From: Rhypophila decipiens
Taxonomy: Eukaryota; Ascomycota; Sordariomycetes; Sordariales; Naviculisporaceae
Length of the DNA: 64,000 bases
Direction: 5' to 3'
Assembly (NCBI GenBank): GCA_033297075.1
Contig: MU858062.1
Coordinates: forward strand, 124,001-188,000
The notes under the pieces were generated by a model. It did not search any database. It saw only the letters and a list, made by a program, of their open reading frames with translations, and was not told the origin of the DNA. This document shows positions 1 through 11,416 of the stretch, one piece after another (positions within the stretch are counted from its first letter, which is position 1; each line of letters opens with the position of its first letter). The translations under genes and the position numbers were made by a program.

Positions 1-1
1 G

Positions 2-220
2 AGGTACATTCTGAATTGGGCATTTGGGAGGTGGACTTTCACGCCCATCGGGCAAGACACGAGCGAGCATGAGTCGAGCAACGGGGTGTTGTTGAGGATG
101 ACCATGATATTAGCACGGTACGAGAGCAACAAGTGGAAGAAGAAGCTCGAGGCTGGAGGCGTATTGGAGCTAGCTGGGGATGGTGAGAAGGGCGAGTTGG
201 TGGTCAACAAGATTGCATAG
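2..220 (+). CDS. C-terminal end of an unknown protein (5' truncated)
   Basis: An open frame enters from the left edge and runs for 72 codons to a TAG at 218-220. The visible tail reads through WAFGRWTFTPIG and a lysine-rich stretch (KWKKKLEAGG) and ends VVNKIA. It has no transmembrane segment and no motif I recognise. I treat it as coding because it stays open to the window edge and has an even residue mix, but no family supports it. The rest of the gene lies outside the window. Confidence 0.4.
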   Translation, partial: RYILNWAFGRWTFTPIGQDTSEHESSNGVLLRMTMILARYESNKWKKKLEAGGVLELAGDGEKGELVVNKIA

Positions 221-581
221 ACGGAATTGAATCATGGAGCGAAGGAGTTGGGGGATATAGAAGGCGGGATTTAAAAAGATTGATGTCTTTGTTGGACTTT
301 GGGGCCCGACTGGGGTTATTATGAGGATGAGCAAGATTTTGAGCCTTTATCATATAGTGTCATTAAACCACAGATATAGATGAAATGATGAATGCAGACC
401 ATGTTGGGGGCCGATCGTGATGGCCAACGATATTTCTCTTTGCAGTTCCAAAACGCCATAAAAACCAAAACCCAAAGACTTGCTGACGTGTATCAATCAG
501 CAAGCCCCATGACAAAGACCAAATATTATAAAACAATAAAAATAACACCCATCACATCACAACAACTCAAAAAAAAAGGGG
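221..581. other. Intergenic gap between convergent genes
   Basis: This is a 3' to 3' gap of about 360 bp. It is AT-rich towards the right, with A-rich stretches near 540-575. The short frames here overlap on both strands and resemble no family. I see no RNA gene or repeat. Confidence 0.4.
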
Positions 582-1313
582 TTAAAGTACAAGCAGACCA
601 CCCAAAGCAACAGCAACAAGACCAGACACCAGCGCCAAACCAGTCTTCAAGCCAGCAGCACCAGCCGTCACAACAGGCGAGTGTCCATCCAAAGCAGGCG
701 TTCCAGGAGCGCCAGCCCAGTCCTTGCCTGCCTCACCCTCAGTACCAGTAACCTCCCCATCAGCACCCTCCCCAGCCTCAGTGCCGCCCGGTCCAAAAGC
801 GTGGTCCCCAAACTTGCCATGCCCATGTCCCGGCCCGAAACCAGGTCCGTATCCCTCCCCAGCGGCGCGGGTAGGCTCGGCAGTCATGGTCACGCCGTTC
901 CCGTTGACGACAGCCGGCTCGGTGCCAAGCGCATTAGGGCAGGTGATGGTCTGGGTTGCTTCCTCGCAGACGTCGCAGACGACGGTGGTCACGTCAAAGT
1001 TGGGCAGGACAGAGGGGACCGTCCAGGCGGACTGGTCGCCCGAGCAGACCTGCGAGATGGTGTAGGTTGCTGTCCAGGCCGAGGTGGGACAGGCTGCGGG
1101 CATGGTGACGGTGTAGGTTGTTGTGAAGAGGACGCCTTGGCCGAGGCCGTGGGCGAGGGCCGACATTTCTGTTGGGAGCGGTTCGCATGATAGGAAGGTG
1201 GAGGTGACTGGGGCCAGGTGGCGGGCGATGTTTCTGCCGGATTGTTAGATCACTTGTCTTGTTGTTGTTGGTTAGATGGGGAAAAGGGAAGAGACATACC
1301 CGGCGTTGACCAT
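582..1313 (-). CDS. Putative GPI-anchored Cys/Gly-rich cell-surface protein
   Basis: Two exons are proposed. Exon 1 is only 14 nt (1313-1300: ATG plus three codons and two bases) before a GTATGT donor. A CAG acceptor opens exon 2 at 1233, which runs to 582, giving 221 aa with an intact frame. The protein has Thr-rich segments with paired cysteines (CDVCEEATQ, ITCPNA), then a Gly/His-rich stretch (GPGFGPGHGHG), and ends in a hydrophobic tail (GLVAVALGGLLVL) like a GPI-attachment signal. This layout fits fungal wall glycoproteins. The odd point is that no clear N-terminal signal peptide is visible, so the true first exon may lie further upstream (higher coordinates). Function is unknown. Confidence 0.6.
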
Positions 1314-2928
1314 TTTGAATGATGTTAGAAGGGTTGATTAGGGGGTATTATTACGACGAGGGAAAGGAGGTCTAAGTTCAACGAGTGACTGACTGGGAAA
1401 AGAATGAACGAATGTGGGTTGACAAGTTTTTACCCGTTGATTAAATGAGAGTGGTGAGGTCTGAAAGTATCCAAAAGGCCTGCCGCTTGTAAACACTCCC
1501 AGCCATCCTGTGGTCTGGCCATTATATAGAACTCGTTCTGGACCAACACACGCGTGATGATTTTGTTGTTCTTCATGTTATTCATACCGCGAAGAAATTG
1601 GAGGTTTCAGTTGAGACATGTCGTCGAGGCAGAAAAAGTGGTGGTGATAGGAATGGCGGGACGACCTGGGCATGGCATTCCACGCACCGTGTTTTGTGTC
1701 AGGTTGAAGCCTATCACGACTTTCCGAGTCTGAGACTCTTTGCATGTCCAGAGCAACCTCGGCCATTTCACCCGTCATCTCGAGCTGGGTAATGACGATC
1801 TGTCAAGGAGAATTGCAGTAGGAGCGGGAAAGGTTCCTCGGCCTCGCTCTCAACATGCCGGATTCCCGAGCAGCTGGATGATCGTCAGGCACGAGCGGTG
1901 GGTATATAAGAGCAAGTGAAAGGGTGTCCTCTTCTTGTGGTATTTGGGCTAGGAATCTACAGAGGCAATCTTTGTCTGAAGTGAGGCTATTCCCAGGGTG
2001 GGGACCTCTGGCTTGACCCGCATCACCTGAATCGTCTGGTGGTGAAAGGCAGTGGCCTCAAACACTCGTTGACCAAATGGCACACTCGTGTTTTCCGATC
2101 AAGTCAAGGCCATCGTCGCCTGCGCCCTCTCTCTTCAAGGGTAAACATCCAAATTGACCTTTCACAACGATCGGGAAGCAGAAGGGAGAAGTCTGGTACT
2201 GGAATCCGTCGGCACCTCCCAGAGGGAACTACTCTCCGAATTCAAATCAAACAAGTGCACGCAAAAGTCCGTGATCAAGGACATGGCAGGTCAATCATCG
2301 ACTCGCAGTGATTTTCAGCGGGCGACAAACGTGCAACACAAAAATGAAGCATCGTCACAGAAATGTATCCAATCTATCAGCACCTCCTACCCATAAAAGA
2401 CCGAGGTAGGAGACTTCCTTTCAAGGAGTAGCATTTTTCTCCAGAGCGTGACCCCAATTGAGGTCAGGCAACTCGACACCGTGGGAGATCTAGTGACGGT
2501 CGTGGCAGCTCTGTTAACTTTTTGATCTAAGGAAAAAAAGAAGAAAAAGAAGAATCTTGAAAATTTGCCGAGCTCGCGGTTGTTAAATACTGGTGTGGGG
2601 GTCCACTGGTGCGGCGGTGCTGCAGCCCGTTTGGGCTCCATTTCGTGGCGTCTTTGTGTGTTCCAGCCACACATGCGAGTCAAGAGGTTGGAAGTTGTTA
2701 TGTAATCAACCGTTCAGGTGCTCGCTTGCTCCTTCCAGAACCTTGATAACCCCACGAGCGCAACACCACGGACCGCATCGTCGTCGAATCGTCGCATTAC
2801 CATCTCGAGGCCTCCAGACAGTCGACTCATCAACTTACCTCCAAGCAACCACCCAATCCGACAGCGAAAATCAGCCAAACCAACGCACCACCGCGGACCG
2901 TCTGTCTGTCTTGAAGACCCGAGTCGAG
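1314..2928. other. Divergent intergenic region of about 1.6 kb
   Basis: This region lies between the 5' ends of the wall-type protein gene (minus) and the FAM32A-like gene (plus), so both promoters should be here. Open frames are short and lack any family resemblance. A purine-rich tract is visible at about 2531-2562. I see no tRNA, repeat array or transposon ends. Confidence 0.35.
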
Positions 2929-3464
2929 ATGCCATCATCAGAGTACGCCTCCGTAGCGCGAGGCGCACTCAAACTAAAAGGCAAAGGCAGCAAAGTCCAC
3001 AAGTCCAAGAAGGAGAAGAAAGACAAGTCCGCAACAAAAGATTTAGAACACGCCCTGCAACGAACAGCTTCAGACTCTGCTGCCAACGATGCCGAATCAA
3101 CACAAGCACGAAAACGAAGCGAGTCTGAAGAAACAAAAGTAGAAGCGACAAATCAACCACAGGAAAAAGAGGAAGAAAAAGAGGAAGACCTCAAAACAGA
3201 GTCAGAAAAACGTTTCGCCGAGATTAAGCGCAAGAGGGTATGTTTCTTTTCTCTTCTCCCTTCGTTCGATTCTTCAACAACACTTTCAATGGAATGTTTT
3301 GTTTGCTGACTTTAGCGAAATACCTGTAGTTAAAAGAACTGGCCGAATCAGCCAAGGGCCGCCCAGACTTGCTCAAGACGCACAAGCAGCGCGTCGAGGA
3401 GCTCAATTCCCACCTGTCGCGGCTCAGCGAGCATCATGATATGCCCAAGATTGGACCTGGCTAA
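2929..3464 (+). CDS. FAM32A-like (DUF1754) splicing-associated protein
   Basis: Exons 2929-3237 and 3330-3464 are joined across a 92-nt GTATGT...TAG intron, giving 147 aa. The N-terminus has the family signature ALKLKGKG followed by a Lys-rich block (KKEKKDK). The middle is acidic and Glu/Lys-rich and likely disordered. The C-terminus carries the conserved [20 protein letters not shown] motif followed by DMPKIGPG. Human FAM32A acts at the exon-ligation step of the spliceosome, so a nuclear splicing role is inferred by homology. The family is usually 110-150 residues, which fits. The start was chosen because [18 protein letters not shown] matches the short N-terminus typical of the family. Longer upstream frames do not. 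Confidence 0.85.
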
Positions 3465-4018
3465 AAAAACTGCACTACCTGCTCGTGACCTGAGAGGTCT
3501 TGATAAATCGTGAAATAGGCCCTTTCCGAGCTGAGCAAATGCATTATTTCTACAAAAAATGCATTGACTTATATGCCTAGCCCCGTTGTTCAACCAGGCA
3601 TTTACCAATTTGACTCTTTACCGTGGAGTGCTGTACATTTCACCTTTTCTTTAATCATAGCGTGTGTATCAATTGAATCTCGGCAGAGAAATAAGTGTCA
3701 TATTTCTCGTTGTTTGTAGCTATCATAGCCGTCGTGATCATAATGTCATATGTAGGTACCTAGTCATGCCTTGACCCGCTACGGGTCAGCCACAACTTCC
3801 ACAAGTGCCCTCTTATAAACTCTAAAACCCAATTTTGTATGTCCGGGCAACGGAAAAGGAATGCTAGCCCATATCTATCCCGCCGAACGCATGCCCGAGC
3901 CGAGGCATGCAAGACAACGGCATGCCTACCTATATTCCATGAATGCAGAAATAAAGAAACCCAACCAACGCAATGCAATGAACAAAAAGAAAAGAAAGTG
4001 GACGGACTCCCAAATGAT
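3465..4018. other. Convergent 3' intergenic gap
   Basis: This is a tail-to-tail gap of about 550 bp between the FAM32A-like gene and the minus-strand membrane protein. It is AT-rich and contains an AATAAA hexamer near 3952. I see no gene or repeat. Confidence 0.35.
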
Positions 4019-5327
4019 CTAATACACCAAGATACCCATCACCGCGCAAGCCAGCATGCTCGCCATCATCATTCCATATGCCTCCGGTCTTGCGGCCGCG
4101 TTCTGAAGTTGAGCAGGAGGCCTAGGCGCCTCCGACTGCGTGGCCGGCTCTGTCGGCTCCGCGGGCTGCACCGTGATGGTGGACTCGACAATGACGACCT
4201 CGCCGTTTGACGTCCGAGTGGATGTATGTACAATCACCGTGGGAACCGGGGGCGGCCGATTGGTCGGGCTTGGTGACTTTGTCGTGAAGATTGTGGTGTC
4301 ATCTATCAGGTTGTTAGCTTTTCTCTTGCAAGAATTTGGCCTAAGTCAGAAATGACAGGGAAAATCATACGAGGGATGGGGTCATCATCTTCCTCATTGT
4401 CAACGGAGGAAGTCGTCGTTGGACTGGCTTGACCTCGGGAACTTGTAGAAGATGATTTTGTGGACATGGACGTCGTCTTCACACTTTGCGTCGAGGTGGG
4501 GTCTGATTGTGCAGCTTCATCAGAGTCAGCAAACGGATCTCTACTGAGAGAGGACGTCGCTGACACCCAAATGAAGATTCTCATGGGTCCATGGGCTCAG
4601 TCACTAGATATCCAGAGACAGGGTACTCACCAGTATCAGATGGAGGAGCCGTGGGGGTAGCTGTGGGCTCGGGCTCCTTTGTCGTCGGGCTCTTGGTCGT
4701 CGGCGGTGGGGCGGTTGTTGATGTCTTCAATGTTGAGGATGGCTTGGGGGTAGGTGTGGGTGTGGGTGTGGATGAAGGTGTGGGGGATGGCGTGGAAGCT
4801 GGAGGCTCACTCGACGGCTTGGGGGGACTGGCAGTCGGGCTCGGAGTCGGATCCGGATCCGGATCATCGGTTTGTGCTGTTGCTGAGGGAGTGACGGCGG
4901 GAACACTAGAGTTGGTTTCACGCCTCACCAGCTGAAGCTTCGTGGTCGTTGCGGCAGCTCCGGCATGATAGGCATTGCCTCCGTCTGGACGATTCGCCTG
5001 TTGATCATCCATGAGCTCGTTGTCTACCGCAGTCGTGAGAGTGGTGGATTTTGACTCCTCCCAGAGCTCGGCACCCGCCTTCAGATTCCCCATCAGTCCG
5101 CCATGGCACGAGAACTTCTGTCTCAACGTTGGAGAATGGACCGAGGCCAAGCCCAGCAGGACTATCGAGCACACAAGGAAGGCCAGGAAGAATCGTCTTG
5201 GTCGGTTTCTCCTCCGCTGTCCCGACTCGAGCTTCATGAGGTCACTGGAAGTCCATTGGCTGTCTTCTTGGTCGAGAGGAAGGCCATTGTCGACCGGCAA
5301 GATGTGATCTTTCTCGTGGGACGACAT
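4019..5327 (-). CDS. Ser/Thr/Pro-rich protein with N-terminal membrane anchor and hydrophobic tail
   Basis: Three exons are proposed: 5327-4631, 4559-4371 and 4302-4019 (389 aa). Both introns have good donors (GTGAGT, GTATGA) and CAG/TAG acceptors, and the frame holds throughout. Residues 1-45 are polar and end in a basic patch (RRRNRPRR). Residues 46-63 are one hydrophobic segment (FFLAFLVCSIVLLGLASV), giving a type II signal-anchor layout. A long Pro/Thr/Ser-rich stalk follows, with an acidic patch (NEEDDD) and a hydrophobic C-terminal tail (MMMASMLACAVMGILVY). It looks like a heavily O-glycosylated surface or sensor-type protein, but I recognise no catalytic domain. The ATG at 5327 is preferred over an in-frame upstream ATG at 5456 because the latter only adds a low-complexity leader. 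Confidence 0.6.
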
Positions 5328-8176
5328 GGTGATCTGGATGATGAGAGGACCGACGGAGAGAAAGGAAATGCTCTGGAGACGAGGATCGAGCGAATATTCT
5401 CGACAGACCGAGGTGGGGTGCTTTCGGTCTGAATAAGAGGCCGAGATGGGGAGCAATGGTCAATGACGCCGCCCAGTTATAAGGCAGCACTGACAGGGGA
5501 CAGGAGGCGGAAAGTGTCAAAAGGTCAAGACAGGCTCATGATTTCGCCTTTGCCAACAACGGTGACGGTGGAAATAAAGACGAAAATAAAAGATGAAAAG
5601 CACCAATCCAGCAAGACGGTGAGACAAGCAGCGGAAAGGGCTTTATTATGGAGGCAGGCAGGCCGGGACCCGGTAAAGTGTGAACGGCTGACGTTGTGCA
5701 GGGTCGGACATTTCCAAGGTTCTTATCACTAAACAAGCTGACCTTGCCTTGCTTGCCCCTCCTGCGGTCCACACGAAGATCCTCAGCGATTCCACCTCGA
5801 GATGAAAAGCACTCTTAATTGTGGGCTTCAGATCTCCCGGAAGTGGCGGCTTTCACCCATTTGTGCCTGACATTGCAGATTGTGGACGAATATTCGAGCA
5901 AATGCTTTTTCAGCTGAGGTGGTTGGTGGCCATGTGGGTTTTTGGCAGCCGATGTGGTAAGAGAAAGTTCATGACCTCCAATCCTCACCGGTGGAGGTTC
6001 GAGACACTCCAACAGCCAGGGCCGCAGGTGCCGCAAGGCAAGACAGGGGCTGATTTGCTGGCCTCGGGTGCCAAGCGCCACAGGGGACTGGAGGGGAGGC
6101 ACTGAACATGTCTTGGCTGACAGCTGCAGCACGGGATTGGGAACCACTGCGATTTTGGTGGTGATGCGTTGTTCAGAGGCAGCAGCTGTTTGTCCCTGGG
6201 AATAGCGGCACTTTGCGGCGCATCTGTCTGTGACTTTCTGCGACTCTGATTTCTCCTTACGTGTACTGATTGAGGTAGGAGAAAAGAGTCCGCAAGTGGG
6301 GATTGTCAAGAGAAGCGTTTTGGACAAAAGCAGGTTTGTGGCAGACACGACCAGACAACAAGGAAGTGCGGCACCAAACAGGCCGGAGAAATCACGAAAC
6401 AAACCGTCCGCAGCCAATAATCGGCTTCAGATCTCGCAGGAGATGTAAGCCAACACGAGCTTTATCATGGTATGTATAAGCCGCATAGGGATTCCTCCGG
6501 TTCAACAACTGCTGTGCATCTCGATAGCCTACGCAGCCATCCTCTTTATTGCAAAAATATTTAAAGAATAAACTTCGTGATTCAAAAACATATAGGCGCG
6601 AGAAGGTGTGTGGCTTGAGCCTTGTGTATAGAGCTGAACGACTCACCGGGCACTTGTCAGCTAGCCTTGTGGTAGCGCTGGCATTGTCTAGCTCTCAGCC
6701 ATGTCTCAGCGCCAGGCTGCCAGCACACCGTGCAGCAGTTCTCGACAATTTCTTGATGGTAGATCTGGAGAGCCTTCAAAAGGCTGCTGTTAAAGAATGA
6801 ACAATATGGATTGTTACCCCCGCATCGAGAGGAGGCGGGGACGGCACGAGGATGAATATCCACAAAGTCCCAATATCACAGCCATTTATGAGCAGGGGAG
6901 GTGTTTCTCGACGTCATGTTTCCAGAAAAAGCCTTGGTTTGTTCTGCTTCTTATCCGACGGATAGGTGCAGTCGCCGGATCTTATTTTTCAGAACCAAAC
7001 AATCAGCCGGCCCGGCCGTTTTGTGCCGAACACGGGACTTTGTGACATCCGGAACTCGGCGCTGTCATTTTAATTATCGTGGACGTCATTGTCCAAATAG
7101 ACCCAAGCTCGGTCCGTGAGTGGTACGGTATCCGTGTCCTGTTCGTGTCCGGGAGTGGAGCAGCCAAACTTGAAGATCTGGACAAGAATACCTATTTTCC
7201 AAAGACTGCTTTTGAAGAGAAGTTATCATGGGCTACATCCCAGCACAAGACCACCACAGCCTGAAACTCTGAGACAAACGCGAGTCCAGTGTGCTGCATG
7301 CATGCAGGTCGTCGTGTTGAGGCTGGTATACGGGATTTTACTGGGACGAATCGAGATAAGATAGACGGTCTGCATGAAAGAAAACGGCTGTCGGCTCACC
7401 GAGCGTCTGGCTTTATAAGGTAAGCAGGGAAAGAGGTGAAGTAGGGTAGAGAATTTCTGCAATTTCTGCAGCCATTGCCAGTCTTCTGAAAGATGAGCTT
7501 TATTATTATCATTTCTGGTTTTCTGTTCAAGTAACCCAAAGCAGGTGGGCAAAATATTTAACTGTTTCTGATTATGTTGCTGTATCCGCAAGAACATCAA
7601 GTCTTCCCAATAGCATCATGTATGAAATATGCATTTCCATGTTCCAGGGAGTTCGAGACACAGCCTGACATACATATATACATTGAGCTGGGAATACCAT
7701 TCACTTCTTGACAACATCTTGCCCCTTTTCTGGTGTTTACAGGTCATGGCCAAAAGGGAATGCTGACTGTTCAAGGACAGAGTCCATCACACCGCTGTGG
7801 GGTTTCATGGCCCCCTGTAAATTCTGGCCCAAGCTCCCTGTCAAATGTGTTCCTGGCGCCACCAAAGCATGACAGCACAGGGAAGATGACATGCCGCCGG
7901 CTCAGGTGCCAAAGGTGCCGGACACGGTATCTTCATGTGATTCTAATCTTTTGAGATTACATCAACAATTTCAAGACAGCTCTAAGAAGAATTCTTCGAT
8001 CTGTTGCTCTCTATCGCTGCAATATCATGGCAATGTCTTCACTTTAATTGTGACAAGTAACAATTAAATTCCTCTAGTCCCTCGCTTTCAACAATGCGAT
8101 CCCTTGCTGCAAATCCGAGTCTCTCTGTGCAAAGGTGATTTTCCCGAACTCGTCCATCTCGGTCCATCTCAGCTGC
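5328..8176. other. Long divergent intergenic region of about 2.8 kb
   Basis: This region separates the 5' ends of the membrane protein gene (minus) and dolichol kinase (plus). The longest open frame (minus, 5815-6417) starts on a non-ATG codon, has no internal ATG and has no recognisable domain. I see no RNA gene, inverted repeat or transposase remnant. It probably holds two promoters and untranslated regions. Confidence 0.35.
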
Positions 8177-11002
8177 ATGTCCTATTCCCCGGATGTTGCA
8201 CCAGATCGCCACGACCACGTCGCGCCATCTGCCATGACCGCACATCTTCAGCCCCGAACGACCACCAGCAGCAGCCCCGAAGATGACGCCCAAGACCTAA
8301 AGGCTCGCTCGCGGTCCCCGCATCCCTACCATCGCCAACAATCCGAGCTCCTCGAACCCTCCGACCGGCTTATCTACAGGGTGAACGCTGCCACTCCGGG
8401 CGCAACAGACTTGCCCTCCCCCGTGGACTCGAACGCGGCCAGTAATAGCGGCACCGATGCCGACGATGAGCACTTCCTCAAGGGCCTGCCGGCGCCCAAG
8501 GTCAGGCTGCACAAAGGGCTACGTGGGGTGAACGAGCCGTTGTCGGCATCCTCAACGCCCTTGCTCTCTCCGGCAATTTTGGAAGACGAGGTCCCCAGAT
8601 CAAGCCACACCCAAACCAAGAATGGTCTGGAGCGGGACAAGAGGGTCCTCGCGGACAGGATCCGGCGGAGGAAAGAGGTCATACGCCGGTTGACAGAGGT
8701 GCTGCTCCTGGCTTGTCAAGCAGCCATAGTGGCATCCAACAAAGAGGCGCAACCGTTTCTCAAAGCTCATTGGGATGGATTTGTTGCCCTGAGCTTGGTG
8801 TTTCTAGGACTGCTTGCTGTCTACCCGCTGAGACTCGTCATATGGGCCTATCGCAACCGGACGCCCCCGAGGTCGATACCCGTTCGGATCCCGTCCTCGT
8901 TCGACCCCGCCTCGTTCCTCTACCCGCCTTTCATACCGATCATCGTCTCGCTTCTCGTCGCCCAGAACGTCGAGGGCGTCGTCTCGTTGAACCTCGTCCT
9001 AAGCTTATGCGCCTTGCCCCGGCCTCTTGTGCCCGGCGCGCGGTACTGGGAGACATATAGCTGGTCCCACTGGCTGCTATCTTGTCTCCCGGCCTTTTTC
9101 GATGCACAGGCCTCCGAATCAGGGAGGCTGCCGCAGGAATTGCTGGTCCTGCTCTACCCGCTACACCAGACTCTATGTCTACTATTACAACAACTCACAA
9201 CTACAAGTCTTCTGATAGCCGAGCTACAACTCCTCTCAGTAGCTCTTATCAACGTCCTCATCCTCGCACACTCCCCGCAGGCACTCATTCTAAAGGCAGT
9301 TCTATGGGGAGGCGGACTGGGCATTCTAATATCCTGTGGACAGGTAATCCAATGGGGCATATCCCTAGCTCGCGTCCCAAAATGGCGATTCAGACGAGTC
9401 CCGGCAACCCAGCAACAAAAACCGGGGCTTTCCATTCTCAGAGCACTGCGAAGTTTCCGAACTCTCTACCGTCGGTCTCGGTACGAAGCCATGATGGACT
9501 ACGACAGCGATGGCGGGTTTTCTGATTCTGGCATTTATGCTGTGGATAATGACCAGATGGATGGGCCATCGTCGAGAAAGAGCTCGGCTTTGGTGGCAGA
9601 GAGCATGAGCATGAGTGATACCGAGACGATCCCGTCGCTGGTGTTAAACTCTGGCTCGCCGCCGCAAGCTTACTCGCCCCGGAGACATACCTTGCATTCT
9701 TTGACCTTGACAGGGTCGAACAGCAACAAAGCCAAATCCACGAATCGGTCATTTAAGAGCAGCACACCCTCTGGTCGACGGAAACGATCGGCTTCATATT
9801 CTGTGCGCGCGTTTTTCTCCCTAACGCAGAGTCAGGCCCAGCTGAGGAAATGGATCTACGCCGTCTATGTGTTGTTCTGTATCCTGGGGACTATTCTCCT
9901 CGGAGTGAGGACGTATGTCCAGCGATATGCCCTTGCCGGAGGGGAGGAACCTATTGGTTGGGCCTTGGGGTACATGTTTGGGGATTTGAATTGGTTTAGA
10001 TTCCAGGTTGTGCAGGCTGGCCTGGAGCGGTGGATTCTGCTTCCCTCGAGAAATTCCGAGGTTGAGGGGTTATGTGCTGCTGGGGGGAGTGCTGGGTGGG
10101 TACAGCATCTCCGCCATTCATTCCTGGGAGAAGCCAACACGCGATTACTGCTGAGCGGCTATTTCCTGGGGATAATAATAGTCGGGCTGGCGGTTGTGTT
10201 TAGGCTGTCACCCGTGTACGAGGTGGACACACGAAGGAAAGTGTTCCATTTCATGATGGTGGCCATGTTGCTGCCTTGTACTTTTATAGACCCGGGGTTT
10301 ATTACACTCGCGTTGGTACTGGTTTTGGCGATTTTCTTGCTGCTGGATTTGGTACGGGCGAGTCAGTTGCCCCCGCTGTCGAAGCCGATTGCTCGGTTTC
10401 TGACGCCGTATGTTGATGGAAGGGATTTGCGAGGGCCGGTCGTGATTTCACATATTTTTTTGTTGGTTGGGTGTGCGGTGCCGCTTTGGTTGAGTATGGC
10501 TTCTTTGCCTAGGTCTACTACTCAAAATGGGACTCGGACTGGGAATGAGGAAGCCCAGAAAGGGCCGTTGGAAGGCTGGGAAGTGCCAGCACGAGAACTG
10601 AGTATGGTGAGCGGAATCGTATGTGTTGGGCTCGGAGACGCCGCTGCTTCCTTGATAGGACGCCGCTGGGGGAAGAGGAAATGGCTCTGGGGTGGGGGGA
10701 AGAGTATAGAGGGCAGTCTGGCATTTGCAGTCGCGGTTTGGGTCGGTCTGATGGCGTCTAATATCTGGTTGCATCTGGGCGGCTGGCCTTTGTCGGAAAG
10801 CGTTGGTTTTCAGGGGCAAGGAGTTGGGTTTGTGAAGAGCTTAATGCCTAGTCTGTGGAGGGCTTTGGGGAAAGAGTCAATGATTAAGATGGCGATCTGT
10901 GCGGCCATGGCCTCGTTGACTGAGGCTGTCTTGACTGGGGGGAATGATAATGTTGTTGTGCCTGTTGTTTTGTGGACTTGTGTCAAGGGGATTGGGGTTT
11001 AG
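8177..11002 (+). CDS. SEC59: Dolichol kinase (Sec59-type)
   Basis: A single uninterrupted frame of 941 aa from the first in-frame ATG. A second ATG at 8234 has a better context and would give 922 aa. The enzyme phosphorylates dolichol with CTP in the ER membrane, supplying the carrier lipid for N-glycosylation, O-mannosylation and GPI anchors. The first 190 or so residues are polar and likely cytosolic. Many hydrophobic segments follow. The C-terminal third holds the family core: the RRKVFHFMMV segment, then CVGLGDAAASLIGRRWGKRK near residue 816 and GGGKSIEGSLAF near 840, the putative CTP-binding region. It is longer than yeast Sec59 (about 520 aa) because of the N-terminal extension and a Ser-rich insert near residues 450-560. 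No intron is needed. Confidence 0.9.
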   Translation: MSYSPDVAPDRHDHVAPSAMTAHLQPRTTTSSSPEDDAQDLKARSRSPHPYHRQQSELLEPSDRLIYRVNAATPGATDLPSPVDSNAASNSGTDADDEHFLKGLPAPKVRLHKGLRGVNEPLSASSTPLLSPAILEDEVPRSSHTQTKNGLERDKRVLADRIRRRKEVIRRLTEVLLLACQAAIVASNKEAQPFLKAHWDGFVALSLVFLGLLAVYPLRLVIWAYRNRTPPRSIPVRIPSSFDPASFLYPPFIPIIVSLLVAQNVEGVVSLNLVLSLCALPRPLVPGARYWETYSWSHWLLSCLPAFFDAQASESGRLPQELLVLLYPLHQTLCLLLQQLTTTSLLIAELQLLSVALINVLILAHSPQALILKAVLWGGGLGILISCGQVIQWGISLARVPKWRFRRVPATQQQKPGLSILRALRSFRTLYRRSRYEAMMDYDSDGGFSDSGIYAVDNDQMDGPSSRKSSALVAESMSMSDTETIPSLVLNSGSPPQAYSPRRHTLHSLTLTGSNSNKAKSTNRSFKSSTPSGRRKRSASYSVRAFFSLTQSQAQLRKWIYAVYVLFCILGTILLGVRTYVQRYALAGGEEPIGWALGYMFGDLNWFRFQVVQAGLERWILLPSRNSEVEGLCAAGGSAGWVQHLRHSFLGEANTRLLLSGYFLGIIIVGLAVVFRLSPVYEVDTRRKVFHFMMVAMLLPCTFIDPGFITLALVLVLAIFLLLDLVRASQLPPLSKPIARFLTPYVDGRDLRGPVVISHIFLLVGCAVPLWLSMASLPRSTTQNGTRTGNEEAQKGPLEGWEVPARELSMVSGIVCVGLGDAAASLIGRRWGKRKWLWGGGKSIEGSLAFAVAVWVGLMASNIWLHLGGWPLSESVGFQGQGVGFVKSLMPSLWRALGKESMIKMAICAAMASLTEAVLTGGNDNVVVPVVLWTCVKGIGV

Positions 11003-11416
11003 ACTATATAATAATTATACTTACTTACCTTGGCTGCTATTGAGGTAGACAGATGACGACTCACTCGAGAGAGGATAGATAAAAAATATATATCATAGAT
11101 TCTCCCTTTCCTTGCTCTGTTGGTTTTCATGTGTACTTGCACGGGCTACTCGAATGTTCTTTGAAAAGAATATCCCAAAGAAATGTGCCGATTCTATAAG
11201 CAGTTATAAATGTACAAAATAAAATTGATGATTTTGTTCAAGATAAAGAACGAGCTATCTACAGCTTTATCATTGGAGCTACATGCTATATTATGATACA
11301 ACCCGGCCAGCCTGTTTCGGCCGAGATAAGTCTATTCGGCTCCAGGTACATGCATCTGTCAAAAGTACACGGGCCCATCTCCTACATCTCCGAGCAACCC
11401 TGGCATCGTCCCCCGT
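11003..11416. other. Convergent 3' intergenic gap
   Basis: This gap of about 410 bp lies between the stops of dolichol kinase and the minus-strand hydrolase. It is AT-rich with several AATAAT/AATAAA-like hexamers (for example near 11219). I see no gene. Confidence 0.35.

Noticed and set aside
5815..6417. Minus-strand open frame of 200 codons
   Set aside because: Begins at a non-ATG codon, has no internal ATG or domain, and lies in a promoter-like gap. Probably chance.
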